This document shows, one piece after another, positions 1-8,445 of a DNA stretch of 64,000 nucleotides. This DNA comes from Bacillota bacterium (GTDB lineage: Bacteria > Bacillota > Clostridia > Acetivibrionales > DSM-1351). The notes beneath the pieces are model-generated. The model saw nothing but the letters and a program-made list of their open reading frames with translations, was not told where the DNA came from and made no database searches. The stretch lies in NCBI GenBank assembly GCA_023415305.1, contig JAEZKZ010000016.1:8354-72353 (forward strand), given 5' to 3'. The position numbers and the translations under genes were made by a program. The first letter of the stretch is position 1. Each line of letters begins with the position of its first letter.

Positions 1-430
1 CTTTTTCTCCTCCGTCCTTTGCAGTAACAAGGAAGTATACATCCTGAGAATCCATAGTTGTAACAGCGTTAATACGCTTTTTGATATTATCGTAGCTATT
101 GTTATACTGACCGCTGGTCATCTTGGCTACAATTTCAAAATCCTTGCAGTTGCCCGAAAAGGCTCTCTTTCTTTTTCTTTGTGCGATAATCATGTCTATG
201 TCAAGATCTCCGTTAGTAACTATATACTCGTATTCAATATTTCTGTTCCTTATAAACATATACGCAAGATAACCTATACCTACAATTAATAACGGTGCAA
301 AAGTTTGTAAAAATTGTAGAGTTGTTAAAAACAGGATTACTATTAATGCAGATAAAATGATACTTACAGTAACTATGCCATCAGCAATCGTTTTCTTACG
401 TTTTACAATTTTCTCTAAAAATATATCCAA
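1..430 (-). CDS. DUF6106 family membrane protein (3' part beyond window)
   Basis: The gene runs off the left edge, so only about 143 N-terminal residues are visible. A TTG start is chosen because AGGAGGGG lies just upstream (436-443) and no better start follows. The protein opens LDIFLEKIVKRKKT, then has two hydrophobic segments at about residues 18-36 and 40-55, and a soluble part with IEYEYIVTNGDLDID and a basic AQRKRKR stretch. This pattern matches my memory of the clostridial DUF6106 family, whose function is unknown. It is convergent with nothing and lies downstream of groEL, separated by the groEL terminator. Confidence 0.75.
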   Translation of the reverse strand, partial: MDIFLEKIVKRKKTIADGIVTVSIILSALIVILFLTTLQFLQTFAPLLIVGIGYLAYMFIRNRNIEYEYIVTNGDLDIDMIIAQRKRKRAFSGNCKDFEIVAKMTSGQYNNSYDNIKKRINAVTTMDSQDVYFLVTAKDGGEK

Positions 431-639
431 ATAGACCCCTCCTGAGAAGTTTATCCTGCACAATTGAACTATGATTTTCATATATTCCATGTATTTCATG
501 GGTACATTTTATCAAAGCTTTTTATACATAATAATAAATTAATCAAATAATATCAAGTATTATTTTTAGGTTTTTTACTTATTTAAAGTTTATTCACAAA
601 TTTTAACCACTTCTATTATTTTATATACTATTAATAATT

Positions 640-690
640 AAAAACAAAGAGGGTGGCTATGCAGGATCATAAGGTCCTCTGCCACCCTCT
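640..690 (-). terminator. Rho-independent terminator of groES-groEL
   Basis: On the minus strand a GAGGGTGGC / GCCACCCTC stem (arms 681-689 and 649-657) encloses a smaller AGGAC/ATCCT pairing and is followed by TTTGTTTTT. It sits 14 bases past the groEL stop codon. Confidence 0.85.
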
Positions 691-703
691 ACTTACTCAT
701 TTC

Positions 704-2335
704 TTAGTACATGCCACCCATTCCGCCTGGCATTCCACCTGGCATTGCTGGTGCTTCTGGTTCAGGTTTATCTGTAACCAGACTTTCAGTAGTCAGAACC
801 ATGGAAGCTACAGATGCTGCATTTTGAAGCGCAGACCTTGTAACTTTTGCAGGGTCAACTATACCACTTTCTATCATATCAATGTATTTTTCATTAAGAG
901 CATCGAAACCAATACCCTTATTGCTTACCTTTATCTTGTCAACTATTACTGATCCCTCTAATCCTGCATTTGCGGCGATCTGTCTTACAGGCTCTTCCAA
1001 TGCTCTCAATATGATCTGAACACCGGTCTTTTCATCACCTGTAGTTGAATCAAGCAATTTTGCAACATCAGGAATTACATTTATCAATGCAGTTCCACCA
1101 CCTGCAACAATACCTTCTTCAACAGCAGCTCTTGTAGCAGCCAGGGCATCTTCTATTCTCAATTTCTTTTCCTTCATTTCTGTTTCAGTTGCAGCACCAA
1201 CCTGGATAACAGCAACACCGCCCGAAAGCTTGGCAAGTCTTTCCTGAAGCTTTTCTCTGTCAAAATCAGAAGTTGTATCTTCTATCTGTGACTTGATTGA
1301 AGCAATTCTGTTTTTGATTTCCTGCTGGCTTCCTGCTCCGTCAACAACAATAGTGTTTTCCTTCTGAACTATTACCTGTCTGGCTCTACCGAGCTGAGTC
1401 AGCTGTGTTTCCTTAAGATCGAGACCTAATTCTTCAGTAATAACTTCTCCTCCGGTTAATACTGCTATGTCACGGAGCATTTCCTTTCTTCTGTCACCAA
1501 AGCCCGGAGCTTTAACAGCCACACAGGTAAAGGTGCCTCTCAGCTTGTTAACGATAAGAGTTGTAAGAGCTTCACCTTCAACATCTTCAGCTATTATTAA
1601 GAGCTTTTTGCCCTGTTGAACGATTTGTTCGAGTATAGGAAGAATGTCCTGAATGTTTGTCAATTTCTTGTCAGTGATAAGTATATATGGATCATCGAGA
1701 ACTGCTTCCATCTTCTCTGTATCAGTTACCATGTACGCAGAGAGATATCCTCTGTCAAACTGCATACCTTCAACTACTTCAAGGTTAGTACCCATTGATT
1801 TTGATTCTTCAACAGTTATTACACCGTCGTTTGTAACCTTCTCCATTGCGTCAGCTATAAGTGTTCCAACTACTTCATCATTTGCAGAAATAGTAGCAAC
1901 TCTTGCGATGTCTTCCTTACCTTTTATTTTTTGGCTGTTTTCTTTAATTCCTGCAACAGCAATGTCTACAGCCTTTTGTAAGCCTTTCTTTAATATCATT
2001 GGGTTAGCACCGGCAGCTACATTTTTCATACCTTCTCAGATTATAGCCTGAGCCAGAAGAGTAGCTGTAGTTGTTCCGTCACCAGCTACATCATTGGTTT
2101 TTGTAGCAACTTCCTTTACCAACTGAGCACCCATGTTTTCAAATTTATCTTCAAGTTCTATTTCTTTTGCTATAGTAACACCATCATTTGTAATTAATGG
2201 TGCTCCGAATTTCTTATCCAAAACAACATTACGACCTTTAGGTCCAAGAGTTACTTTAACAGTATCTGCTAATTGGTTAACACCTTTTTCAAGTGCACGT
2301 CTAGCTTCTTCACCAAACTTTATTTCCTTTGCCAT
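704..2335 (-). CDS. groL: Chaperonin GroEL, interrupted by an in-frame TGA at codon 100
   Basis: 60-kDa chaperonin that folds proteins in the cytosol as a double heptameric ring with GroES. The two open segments, 99 and 441 residues, join in one frame and give 543 codons, the normal GroEL length. Visible motifs are VTLGPKGRNVVL, the ATP site AGDGTTTATLLAQ near residue 87, and the usual GGMPGGMGGMY tail. At 2036-2038 the frame reads ATA ATC TGA GAA GGT ATG, where the family normally has Arg-Glu-Gly; CGA to TGA is one transition. Downstream the sequence is intact. Without readthrough or suppression only a 99-residue fragment is made; the ATG at 2029 has a Shine-Dalgarno-like GAAGG only one base away, too close for efficient restart. 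GroEL is normally essential, so a sequencing error, a suppressed mutation or a second groEL elsewhere are all possible. Start AAGGAGGCAATAGGACATG is good. Confidence 0.9.
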
Positions 2336-2383
2336 GTCCTATTGCCTCCTTATAATAAAAAACTCAACTTTTCCTGCATTTAA

Positions 2384-2668
2384 TTATTCAACCACCGCAA
2401 GGATATCACTCTGCTTAAGTATAGTATATTCCTGGCCGTCAAATTTAACTTCTGTTCCGGAGTATTTACTGGTAAGAACCTTGTCTCCTACCTTAACTTC
2501 CATTTTAACTTCTTTTCCGTCAACAACTGTTCCAGGTCCAACAGCAACAACTTCAGCAACCTGTGGCTTCTCCTTCGCGCTGCCTGGCAATACTATCCCG
2601 CTCTTGGTAGTTTCTTCGCTTTCAAGCATCTTAATAACTACTCTATCACCTAATGGTTTTATCTTCAT
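2384..2668 (-). CDS. groES: Co-chaperonin GroES
   Basis: 10-kDa heptameric lid of the GroEL chamber. The 94-residue length is standard. It has the family opening MKIKPLGDRVVIK, a mobile loop EEETTKSGIVLPGSAKEKP-like segment at about residues 17-34, and the closing EYTILKQSDILAVVE. It is first gene of the groES-groEL operon, 48 bases before groEL, with GAGGTAAAACA before its ATG. Control by HrcA is expected from the CIRCE element just upstream. Confidence 0.97.
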   Translation of the reverse strand: MKIKPLGDRVVIKMLESEETTKSGIVLPGSAKEKPQVAEVVAVGPGTVVDGKEVKMEVKVGDKVLTSKYSGTEVKFDGQEYTILKQSDILAVVE

Positions 2669-2701
2669 TGTTTTACCTCCTCGAAATTTTTATAACTTTT
2701 G

Positions 2702-2728
2702 TTAGCACTCACTACTATCGAGTGCTAA
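2702..2728. promoter_or_regulatory. CIRCE operator (HrcA binding site)
   Basis: Perfect inverted repeat TTAGCACTC-N9-GAGTGCTAA, the consensus CIRCE element bound by the heat-shock repressor HrcA. It lies in the groES leader, 34 bases upstream of the ATG. Confidence 0.97.
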
Positions 2729-2736
2729 TCACATTT

Positions 2737-2768
2737 ATTATATTATATATTGGATAAAATATAATCAA
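2737..2768 (-). promoter_or_regulatory. Probable groES-groEL promoter
   Basis: On the minus strand TTGATT (2763-2768) precedes two overlapping TATAAT hexamers (2742-2747, spacer 15; 2737-2742, spacer 20). Neither spacer is ideal, but the position just upstream of CIRCE is right for a SigA promoter repressed by HrcA. Confidence 0.45.
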
Positions 2769-2876
2769 ATATCTTTTTTGAATAAAATTAGCTATTTTTT
2801 GCCACATAACCCATTCTTGCTATTAAAACCTAAAGTTTTCTTCCAATTACTTCGATTTTCTCAAAATCTTTTGGCA

Positions 2877-4289
2877 TTAAAATGGTATATTTATAATTTT
2901 AATAGCATTATTGAGTTCTTTAGTGGTAACATTATACTTTTTTAAAATTTCCTCTTTATCAATTTCTATACTATATAGTTTGCAGTATAAATATTCCAGC
3001 GCGGCAGAATACTTGCCGCAGTTTGTATTATCCATCCGGATAGGCTCACTTAGGCCTTCAAGAACCTTAATGAATATTTCTATTATTTCCTTCTTATAGA
3101 ATTTACTATACATTATTTCCCTATTTCGGACTGTGTCTTCTATTATAGAAGCATACTTTTTCGGAAGCTTTGATCTGTTTTCTGATTTTTTTTCAATTAT
3201 CCTCCGGTACCTTGACGGATGAAACCTGAGGTTATCAGTTTCATTATGTAATGAAAAGACCTCGATATATTGTTCCACCGATGAGTCTTTAATTGTTTGA
3301 CTGTTGCTTTTGTCAGTAATGAATGAAAGCCAGTCCACAAACCTCGAGTCACCTTGAGTACATGAGGACAAAATCCACTTAAGTTCTTCAGCTTCATCAA
3401 GTTTATCCATAAGCACATTTCCGAGTAATAATATGGAGTATATAAGCTGATCGCCGTATTCCAATATGTACTTCTCAATCAACTGTACCAATTCCGTGGT
3501 TTTATGGAAATTTATGAGGGTTGTCGCAATACAAAGCAACTCTTCCCTGTTTACGATAGGACGATAAGGAAGTAACTCCAAGGCACGCTTTAAAGCTGAT
3601 CTCTTTTTTGATTGACTTAACAAATAAATATACAGGCAATTTCCCCAAATATCACCGCTGTCAATAATATTGACGGTATTATTTATGTATTCTGCCCGAA
3701 TAAACTGCTTTTCTTCCATCAAAAGCAAAGTAAGCTGATTTCTGGCTTCAATATTCATTGGATTACTAATAATTGATTTATATAAGTAACTTATTGCTTT
3801 GACATTGTCATTTTGAAGAGATAATTTTTCAGCTTTTGTTAAATTATCTTTAGAGAGTTTAAGAAATTTATTATCGTGAGATATCTCGCTGTAAAGCTTC
3901 AAATAAAAGGACATCTCTGATATCTCATAACTGAATTCTCCATCTGCATCAAAGTATAGGTATTTATCAAAATATTCCGCTGCCTTTTCGTTGTTTCCCT
4001 CTTCAAAACTATTGCAACCAAGGCCGAAAAAGCAGTCAAACATTGTCGGATCAAAATTAATCAGTATATCGTTAAACATCCTGTTTGCTTCTCTCGGCCG
4101 CTGCAGCTCACACAAAAAGCAAGCCATATTGAACTTGTACTCACTGTTATCTGGTTCCAGTTCCAGAGCCTTCATCAAGTTCCTATATGCCTCGCTTAGA
4201 TTCTTTTTGTTTGCAAATCTCAAACCCTTCGAAAAATAGAATTCGGGATTATTTCTATATTCATTTATTTTAAGAACATTATTTTTCAC
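2877..4289 (-). CDS. Tetratricopeptide-repeat protein
   Basis: 470 residues. The N-terminal third holds TPR units: ANKKNLSEAYRNLMKALELEPDN, then a unit around residues 52-85 and GNNEKAAEYFDKYLYFD, with further degenerate helical repeats at about 155-205. The rest is helical and not recognised. No signal peptide or membrane segment is visible, so it is probably cytosolic. It starts with GTG immediately after the hisIE stop (TAA GTG), so translation is likely coupled and it is the last gene of the his operon. A role in histidine synthesis cannot be deduced; TPR proteins usually act as protein-binding scaffolds. Confidence 0.75.
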   Translation of the reverse strand: MKNNVLKINEYRNNPEFYFSKGLRFANKKNLSEAYRNLMKALELEPDNSEYKFNMACFLCELQRPREANRMFNDILINFDPTMFDCFFGLGCNSFEEGNNEKAAEYFDKYLYFDADGEFSYEISEMSFYLKLYSEISHDNKFLKLSKDNLTKAEKLSLQNDNVKAISYLYKSIISNPMNIEARNQLTLLLMEEKQFIRAEYINNTVNIIDSGDIWGNCLYIYLLSQSKKRSALKRALELLPYRPIVNREELLCIATTLINFHKTTELVQLIEKYILEYGDQLIYSILLLGNVLMDKLDEAEELKWILSSCTQGDSRFVDWLSFITDKSNSQTIKDSSVEQYIEVFSLHNETDNLRFHPSRYRRIIEKKSENRSKLPKKYASIIEDTVRNREIMYSKFYKKEIIEIFIKVLEGLSEPIRMDNTNCGKYSAALEYLYCKLYSIEIDKEEILKKYNVTTKELNNAIKIINIPF

Positions 4290-4937
4290 TTATCTACGTC
4301 CCTTTAATTCGCCATATATATCTTCGAGAGTGACTCCTCTCTCAACCATCAGAACCATAAGATGATACATAAGGTCTGATATTTCGTATCTTATTTCTTC
4401 CTTTGATTTGTTCTTGGCAGCAATTATAACCTCTGCCGTTTCTTCTCCAACCTTCTTTAATATTTTATCCAAACCCTTTGTAAATAAATAATTGGTGTAG
4501 GAGCCTTCTTTAGGATGAATTGTTCTGTCTACAATAACATTATATACCTCTTGAAGTATCTGGGCAGACAGTTCCTCATTGTTGGCCTTTACTTCAGCTT
4601 CAGACCAGGTACCGTTTGTCAGAGTTCTATAAAAACAGGTCTTGTTACCTGTATGACAGGCAGCATCTATCTGTTCGGCTTCAATAAGAATTGTATCGCC
4701 GTCACAGTCCAGTTTTATAGCTTTAACAAGCTGAAAATGTCCGGAGGTTTCTCCCTTCAGCCATAGCTTGTTGCGACTGCGGCTGAAATATGTAACCTTG
4801 CCAGTCTCTATAGTCTTATCAAAGGCTTCTTCGTTCATATAAGCAACCATTAGTACTTCCTTGGTCTTATAGTCCTGTGTAACTACAGGAACAAGTCCTT
4901 TATCATCAAATTTGATTGAATCCTTTAAATTTCCCAT
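4290..4937 (-). CDS. hisIE: Bifunctional phosphoribosyl-AMP cyclohydrolase / phosphoribosyl-ATP pyrophosphatase
   Basis: Catalyses steps 2 and 3 of histidine synthesis (PR-ATP to PR-AMP, then to ProFAR). The HisI part (about residues 1-115) has LDCDGDT and the zinc-binding CHTGNKTCFY motif; the HisE part (about 120-215) has VGEETAEVIIAAKN and the helical ISDLMYHLMVLM. The ATG at 4937 is preferred to the one at 4955 because GGAGG lies at 4945-4949. It follows hisF by 114 bases and directly abuts the TPR gene. Confidence 0.95.
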   Translation of the reverse strand: MGNLKDSIKFDDKGLVPVVTQDYKTKEVLMVAYMNEEAFDKTIETGKVTYFSRSRNKLWLKGETSGHFQLVKAIKLDCDGDTILIEAEQIDAACHTGNKTCFYRTLTNGTWSEAEVKANNEELSAQILQEVYNVIVDRTIHPKEGSYTNYLFTKGLDKILKKVGEETAEVIIAAKNKSKEEIRYEISDLMYHLMVLMVERGVTLEDIYGELKGRR

Positions 4938-5051
4938 GAAAACGCCTCCATACATGTTTATTCACATTATTTGTACAATGTGCAAGTTTTCCCCTGTCTT
5001 AAAGCCAGGGGGTACGCTGTTGTGAATAAATAATTAAATTTCAATTATTTA

Positions 5052-5813
5052 TTATAGTCTAGTTTCTACACCATTACTACTTAAATATCTTTTTAATTCA
5101 CGAATTTCCATTTCTCTGAAGTGAAAAAGTGAAGCAGCCAGTACCGCATCAGCCTTTCCTTCAATCAATGCCTCCTTGAAATGTTCCAGCTTTCCAGCGC
5201 CACCTGATGCTATGACCGGAATTTTGACATTTTCTGAAATGGTTCTGGTCAGATCTAAATCATAGCCGTCCTTAGTACCGTCTTTGTCCATACTTGTCAA
5301 AAGGATTTCTCCCGCTCCAAGCTTTTCGGCTTCTATAGCCCACTGGACAGCATCTTTTCCGGTATTAACCCTACCGCCGTTAAGATAGGTGTCCCAACCA
5401 GAACCGTCGGGACGAGCCTTGGCATCTATGGCAAGCACCACACACTGGCTGCCGAACTTCCATGCAGCTTCCGATATCAGTTCCGGCCTTCTGAGTGCCC
5501 CGGAATTAACTCCAACCTTGTCTGCTCCGGCCTTAAGTATTTGCCTGAAATCTTCAATTGTTCTGATACCTCCGCCGACAGTAAAAGGAATAAATACCTG
5601 CTCGGCCACTCTTGTTACCACATCTACCATAATATTTCTGGCGTCGGAGGAAGCTGTTATATCAAGGAATACAAGTTCATCTGCTCCTGCTTTGTCGTAG
5701 AAAGCCGCTGCCTCAACAGGGTCTCCTGCATCTACTATATTAACAAACTGAACACCTTTTACAACTCTTCCTGCGTGTACATCCAAGCATGGAATAATTC
5801 TTTTTGTAAGCAT
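5052..5813 (-). CDS. hisF: Imidazole glycerol phosphate synthase, cyclase subunit
   Basis: TIM-barrel subunit that takes ammonia from HisH and converts PRFAR to imidazole glycerol phosphate and AICAR. Length from the ATG at 5813 is 253 residues, the family norm; that start has GGAG seven bases upstream, unlike the ATG at 5834. Signature segments are RIIPCLDVHAGRVVKGVQF with the catalytic Asp, and TSMDKDGTKDGYD with the second Asp. C-terminal KRYLSSNGVETRL is typical. It follows hisA by 86 bases that contain a dispersed repeat. Confidence 0.97.
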   Translation of the reverse strand: MLTKRIIPCLDVHAGRVVKGVQFVNIVDAGDPVEAAAFYDKAGADELVFLDITASSDARNIMVDVVTRVAEQVFIPFTVGGGIRTIEDFRQILKAGADKVGVNSGALRRPELISEAAWKFGSQCVVLAIDAKARPDGSGWDTYLNGGRVNTGKDAVQWAIEAEKLGAGEILLTSMDKDGTKDGYDLDLTRTISENVKIPVIASGGAGKLEHFKEALIEGKADAVLAASLFHFREMEIRELKRYLSSNGVETRL

Positions 5814-5825
5814 ATAACACTCCGA

Positions 5826-5853
5826 TCTACGCACTCAGCGAGTACACGAATAG
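5826..5853 (-). repeat. Dispersed palindromic repeat upstream of hisF
   Basis: A 28-base segment, minus strand CTATTCGTGTACTCGCTGAG and on to GCGTAGA, matches the segment upstream of hisC (about 10207-10234) at about 22 of 28 positions. Both lie a few bases before the Shine-Dalgarno sequence of a his gene. The inner TAC...GTA halves form an imperfect inverted repeat. Confidence 0.5.
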
Positions 5854-5899
5854 TTTTTGTAAGACACGTAGTAATAAACAGCAATGAATACGTGTTTTA

Positions 5900-6607
5900 T
5901 TAAGCTGTTAATGCAGCCTTCAACTCAAGATTTCCGGTATATAATGCCTTGCCTACAATAACACCGCTGACACCGGTGGTCTTCAGGTCTGTAATATCCT
6001 TAAGGCAGCTGACACCACCCGAAGCTATTACATCAATTCCGACAACTTTTGCCATCTCACTCATGGCTGTAAGATTGGGGCCCCTTAGCATGCCATCTCT
6101 TGAAATGTCGGTATATATAACTGTTTTGGCTCCAAGTTCCTCTACTTTTTTGGCAAAGGCTACTGCAGTAAGGTCACTGGTCTGTTCCCAGCCATGTATG
6201 GCAACCATTCCGTCCTTCGCATCTATTCCTACAACTATCTTTTCCTTATATTCCTTTAATGCCGACTTAAGCATTTCCTGATTATTTACCGCCGAAGTTC
6301 CCAGTATTACTCTGCTCAGTCCCCCCGAAACAAGATCTTCTATAGTCTCGAGACTTCTGATGCCTCCACCGACCTGAACAGGAATTTTAAGTTTTCTGGC
6401 AATCTGCTTTATAATCTCATGATTCTCGGTATTGCCGGATCGGGCCGCATCAAGGTCAACAACATGCAGATACTGAGCTCCCTGGCTTTCCCATTTAAGA
6501 GCCATCTCCACAGGACTGTCTCCGAACACTGTTACATCACTGTAACTTCCCTGCTGAAGCCTTACACATTTTCCGTTTATTATATCAATTGCAGGATATT
6601 TTATCAT
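5900..6607 (-). CDS. hisA: ProFAR isomerase (phosphoribosylformimino-AICAR-P isomerase)
   Basis: TIM-barrel isomerase, step 4 of histidine synthesis. It opens MIKYPAIDIINGKCVRLQQG, which contains the catalytic Asp8; the second catalytic Asp is in YTDISRDGML. Starting at 6607 gives 235 residues, near the usual size, with GGGGGCAGGGA upstream; an ATG at 6634 would add nine residues not typical of the family. Spacing to hisH is 47 bases. Confidence 0.95.
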   Translation of the reverse strand: MIKYPAIDIINGKCVRLQQGSYSDVTVFGDSPVEMALKWESQGAQYLHVVDLDAARSGNTENHEIIKQIARKLKIPVQVGGGIRSLETIEDLVSGGLSRVILGTSAVNNQEMLKSALKEYKEKIVVGIDAKDGMVAIHGWEQTSDLTAVAFAKKVEELGAKTVIYTDISRDGMLRGPNLTAMSEMAKVVGIDVIASGGVSCLKDITDLKTTGVSGVIVGKALYTGNLELKAALTA

Positions 6608-6654
6608 GTATGTCCCTGCCCCCATTTCGTACAAAATATTCGTAAATGAAATCC

Positions 6655-7263
6655 TTATAGTTCAGCAAAATTGCCAAGTATTCTGAGGCCAACATCACCG
6701 CTTTTTTCAGGGTGAAATTGTGTCCCCATGATGTTTTCTCTGACTACTGCTGCATCGTATGTTATACCGTAACTGCAGGTGGCTGCAACATCATTTATGT
6801 CAGCTGCAGTCAGATAATAGGAATGGACAAAATACACATAGCTGTTTTCTCTTATTCCATTAAAAATACCATCACACTGCTTAATACACAAGCTATTCCA
6901 CCCCATGTGAGGAACCTTCAGTCCCATGTCCAGAGGAAATTGCTTAACGCTGCCTTTTAGTAAACCGAGGCCGGGAACCATTTCCCCGCCCTCGGTACTG
7001 TAATCGAACAGCAACTGCATACCAAGGCAGATGCCCAGCAGGGGAGTACCCTTTTCTGCAACCTTTTTTATTACCGCTGTCATATTTGTCTTTTCCAGAC
7101 TGTCCATGGCATCTGCAAAAGCACCCACGCCCGGAAGGACTACCTTGTCGGCAGCGAGTATTACTTCCGGATCGGAGGTAACAACAGATTCAACTCCAAT
7201 AAAACTAAATGCCTTATTTACACTGGCAAGGTTACCGACACCATAATCTATTATAGCAATCAT
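6655..7263 (-). CDS. hisH: Imidazole glycerol phosphate synthase, glutamine amidotransferase subunit
   Basis: Class I glutaminase that feeds ammonia to HisF. 202 residues. It has the oxyanion region VVLPGVGAFADAM, the nucleophile Cys in LLGICLGMQLLFD (about residue 80) and the His-Glu pair in GTQFHPEKSGD. GGAG lies eight bases upstream of the ATG. It follows the repeat-filled gap after purC. Confidence 0.97.
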   Translation of the reverse strand: MIAIIDYGVGNLASVNKAFSFIGVESVVTSDPEVILAADKVVLPGVGAFADAMDSLEKTNMTAVIKKVAEKGTPLLGICLGMQLLFDYSTEGGEMVPGLGLLKGSVKQFPLDMGLKVPHMGWNSLCIKQCDGIFNGIRENSYVYFVHSYYLTAADINDVAATCSYGITYDAAVVRENIMGTQFHPEKSGDVGLRILGNFAEL

Positions 7264-7294
7264 AATTAATCTCCATTCCGTGGATTTAATCTAA

Positions 7295-7419
7295 TCCAGT
7301 AAATGCCCGGGTCAAAAGTTTAAAAATTGACTAAGTCCAGTAAATACCCGGGTCAAAAGTTTTAAAAATTGACTAAGTCCAGTAAATGCCCGGGTCAAAA
7401 GTTTTAAAAATTGACTAAG
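7295..7419. repeat. Three tandem 41-42 bp direct repeats between purC and hisH
   Basis: Copies lie at 7295-7335, 7336-7377 and 7378-7419, nearly identical (one A/G difference in copy 2, one T missing in copy 1). Each contains a CCCGGG core and ends in AAAAGTTTTAAAAATTGAC. That end is the exact reverse complement of the purC 3' end, so the last copy forms a perfect 19-bp stem at 7397-7437 with loop TAA. Confidence 0.9.
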
Positions 7420-7437
7420 TCAATTTTTAAAACTTTT
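7397..7437. other. Perfect 19-bp inverted repeat overlapping the purC stop codon
   Basis: Arms 7397-7415 and 7419-7437 pair perfectly around TAA. The right arm encodes the last purC codons and stop. There is no U-tract after the stem on either strand, so it is not a classical intrinsic terminator; it may protect or process the mRNA between purC and hisH. Confidence 0.7.
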
Positions 7438-8308
7438 TGCCGGTAATTCTCTCATAAGCCTCGATGTATTTTGCTTCGGTCTTTGTAATTACTTCTTCGG
7501 GTAAAGCAGGTGCCGGTGGCTGTTTGTTCCAGGTGAGGCTCTCAAGGTATTCTCTGAGGTACTGCTTGTCAAAGCTCTTCTGAGCTCTACCTGGCTGATA
7601 TTCGTCCATAGCCCAGAATCTTGAGGAATCCGGTGTAAACATCTCATCTCCTACTACAAGCTCTCCATCGGATATACCGAATTCGAATTTTGTATCTGCC
7701 AGTATCAAGCCTTTACTTTCGGCATGTTTGCTTGCCTTCTTGTAGAGAGCTATACTTGCGTCCTTAAGTTTGTTTGCCATCTCGCTGCCTATCTTTTCAC
7801 AAAGGACTTCAAAGGATACATTTATATCATGCCCTTCAGACTCTTTTGTGGATGGCGTAAAGATCGGTTCAGGCAGCTTGTCTCCCTGCTTAAGTCCGGC
7901 AGGCAGCTTTATTCCGCAAATGGAACCGGTCTGCTGATACTCTTTTAGCCCTGAGCCCTCAAGGTAACCTCTTACTATACATTCAGCCGGCACCATTTCT
8001 ATCTTCTTTACAAGCATTGATCTGCCTTCCAGTTCTTCCTTGAATTCAGAAAGTCCTGCAGGGTATTTGTTTACATCTGTAGTAATTACATGATTACCAA
8101 TCACATCACTGGTATATTCAAACCAGAATGCAGATATACTGTTGAGCACCTTTCCCTTGTTTGGTATCAATTCCGAAAAAACTACATCAAATGCGGATAT
8201 TCTGTCAGTTACAACTATTAGTAGTTCATTTCCAAGATCATAAACATTTCTAACCTTACCCTTAATAAATAAAGGCAGCTTGATAAAATCAGTGTTGTTA
8301 ATTAGCAT
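7427..8308 (-). CDS. purC: SAICAR synthase (phosphoribosylaminoimidazole-succinocarboxamide synthase)
   Basis: Purine pathway enzyme that joins CAIR and aspartate with ATP. 293 residues from the ATG at 8308, which has GGAGG five bases upstream; the ATG at 8326 has none. Family motifs include the N-terminal FIKGKVRNVYDLG, RSMLVKKIEMVPAECIVRGY, ADTKFEFG and TPDSSRFW. The gene sits inside the his operon between hisB and hisH. HisF/HisH produces AICAR, a purine intermediate just downstream of this step, so the placement may balance the two pathways. The gene's 3' end forms the arm of a long inverted repeat. Confidence 0.96.
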   Translation of the reverse strand: MLINNTDFIKLPLFIKGKVRNVYDLGNELLIVVTDRISAFDVVFSELIPNKGKVLNSISAFWFEYTSDVIGNHVITTDVNKYPAGLSEFKEELEGRSMLVKKIEMVPAECIVRGYLEGSGLKEYQQTGSICGIKLPAGLKQGDKLPEPIFTPSTKESEGHDINVSFEVLCEKIGSEMANKLKDASIALYKKASKHAESKGLILADTKFEFGISDGELVVGDEMFTPDSSRFWAMDEYQPGRAQKSFDKQYLREYLESLTWNKQPPAPALPEEVITKTEAKYIEAYERITGKKF

Positions 8309-8445
8309 TGTATCCTCCAACTCCATAGTGGCTTTTGCCCTATTCGCTTTAATTATTGTAAAATTTATATAAGAATGATCAAATAGCTACACTAATTCCC
8401 CTATTAAAGAATCAAGTATTATTTAATAATTCATAGAAAACCTTA

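Noticed and set aside
653..952. Plus-strand open frame opposite the groEL 3' end
   Set aside because: It begins inside the groEL terminator and runs antisense to well-conserved GroEL sequence; no ribosome binding site.
4991..5011. CCCCTG / CAGGGG hairpin between hisF and hisIE as a terminator
   Set aside because: No T-run on either strand and it would cut the his operon; probably only a small intergenic stem.
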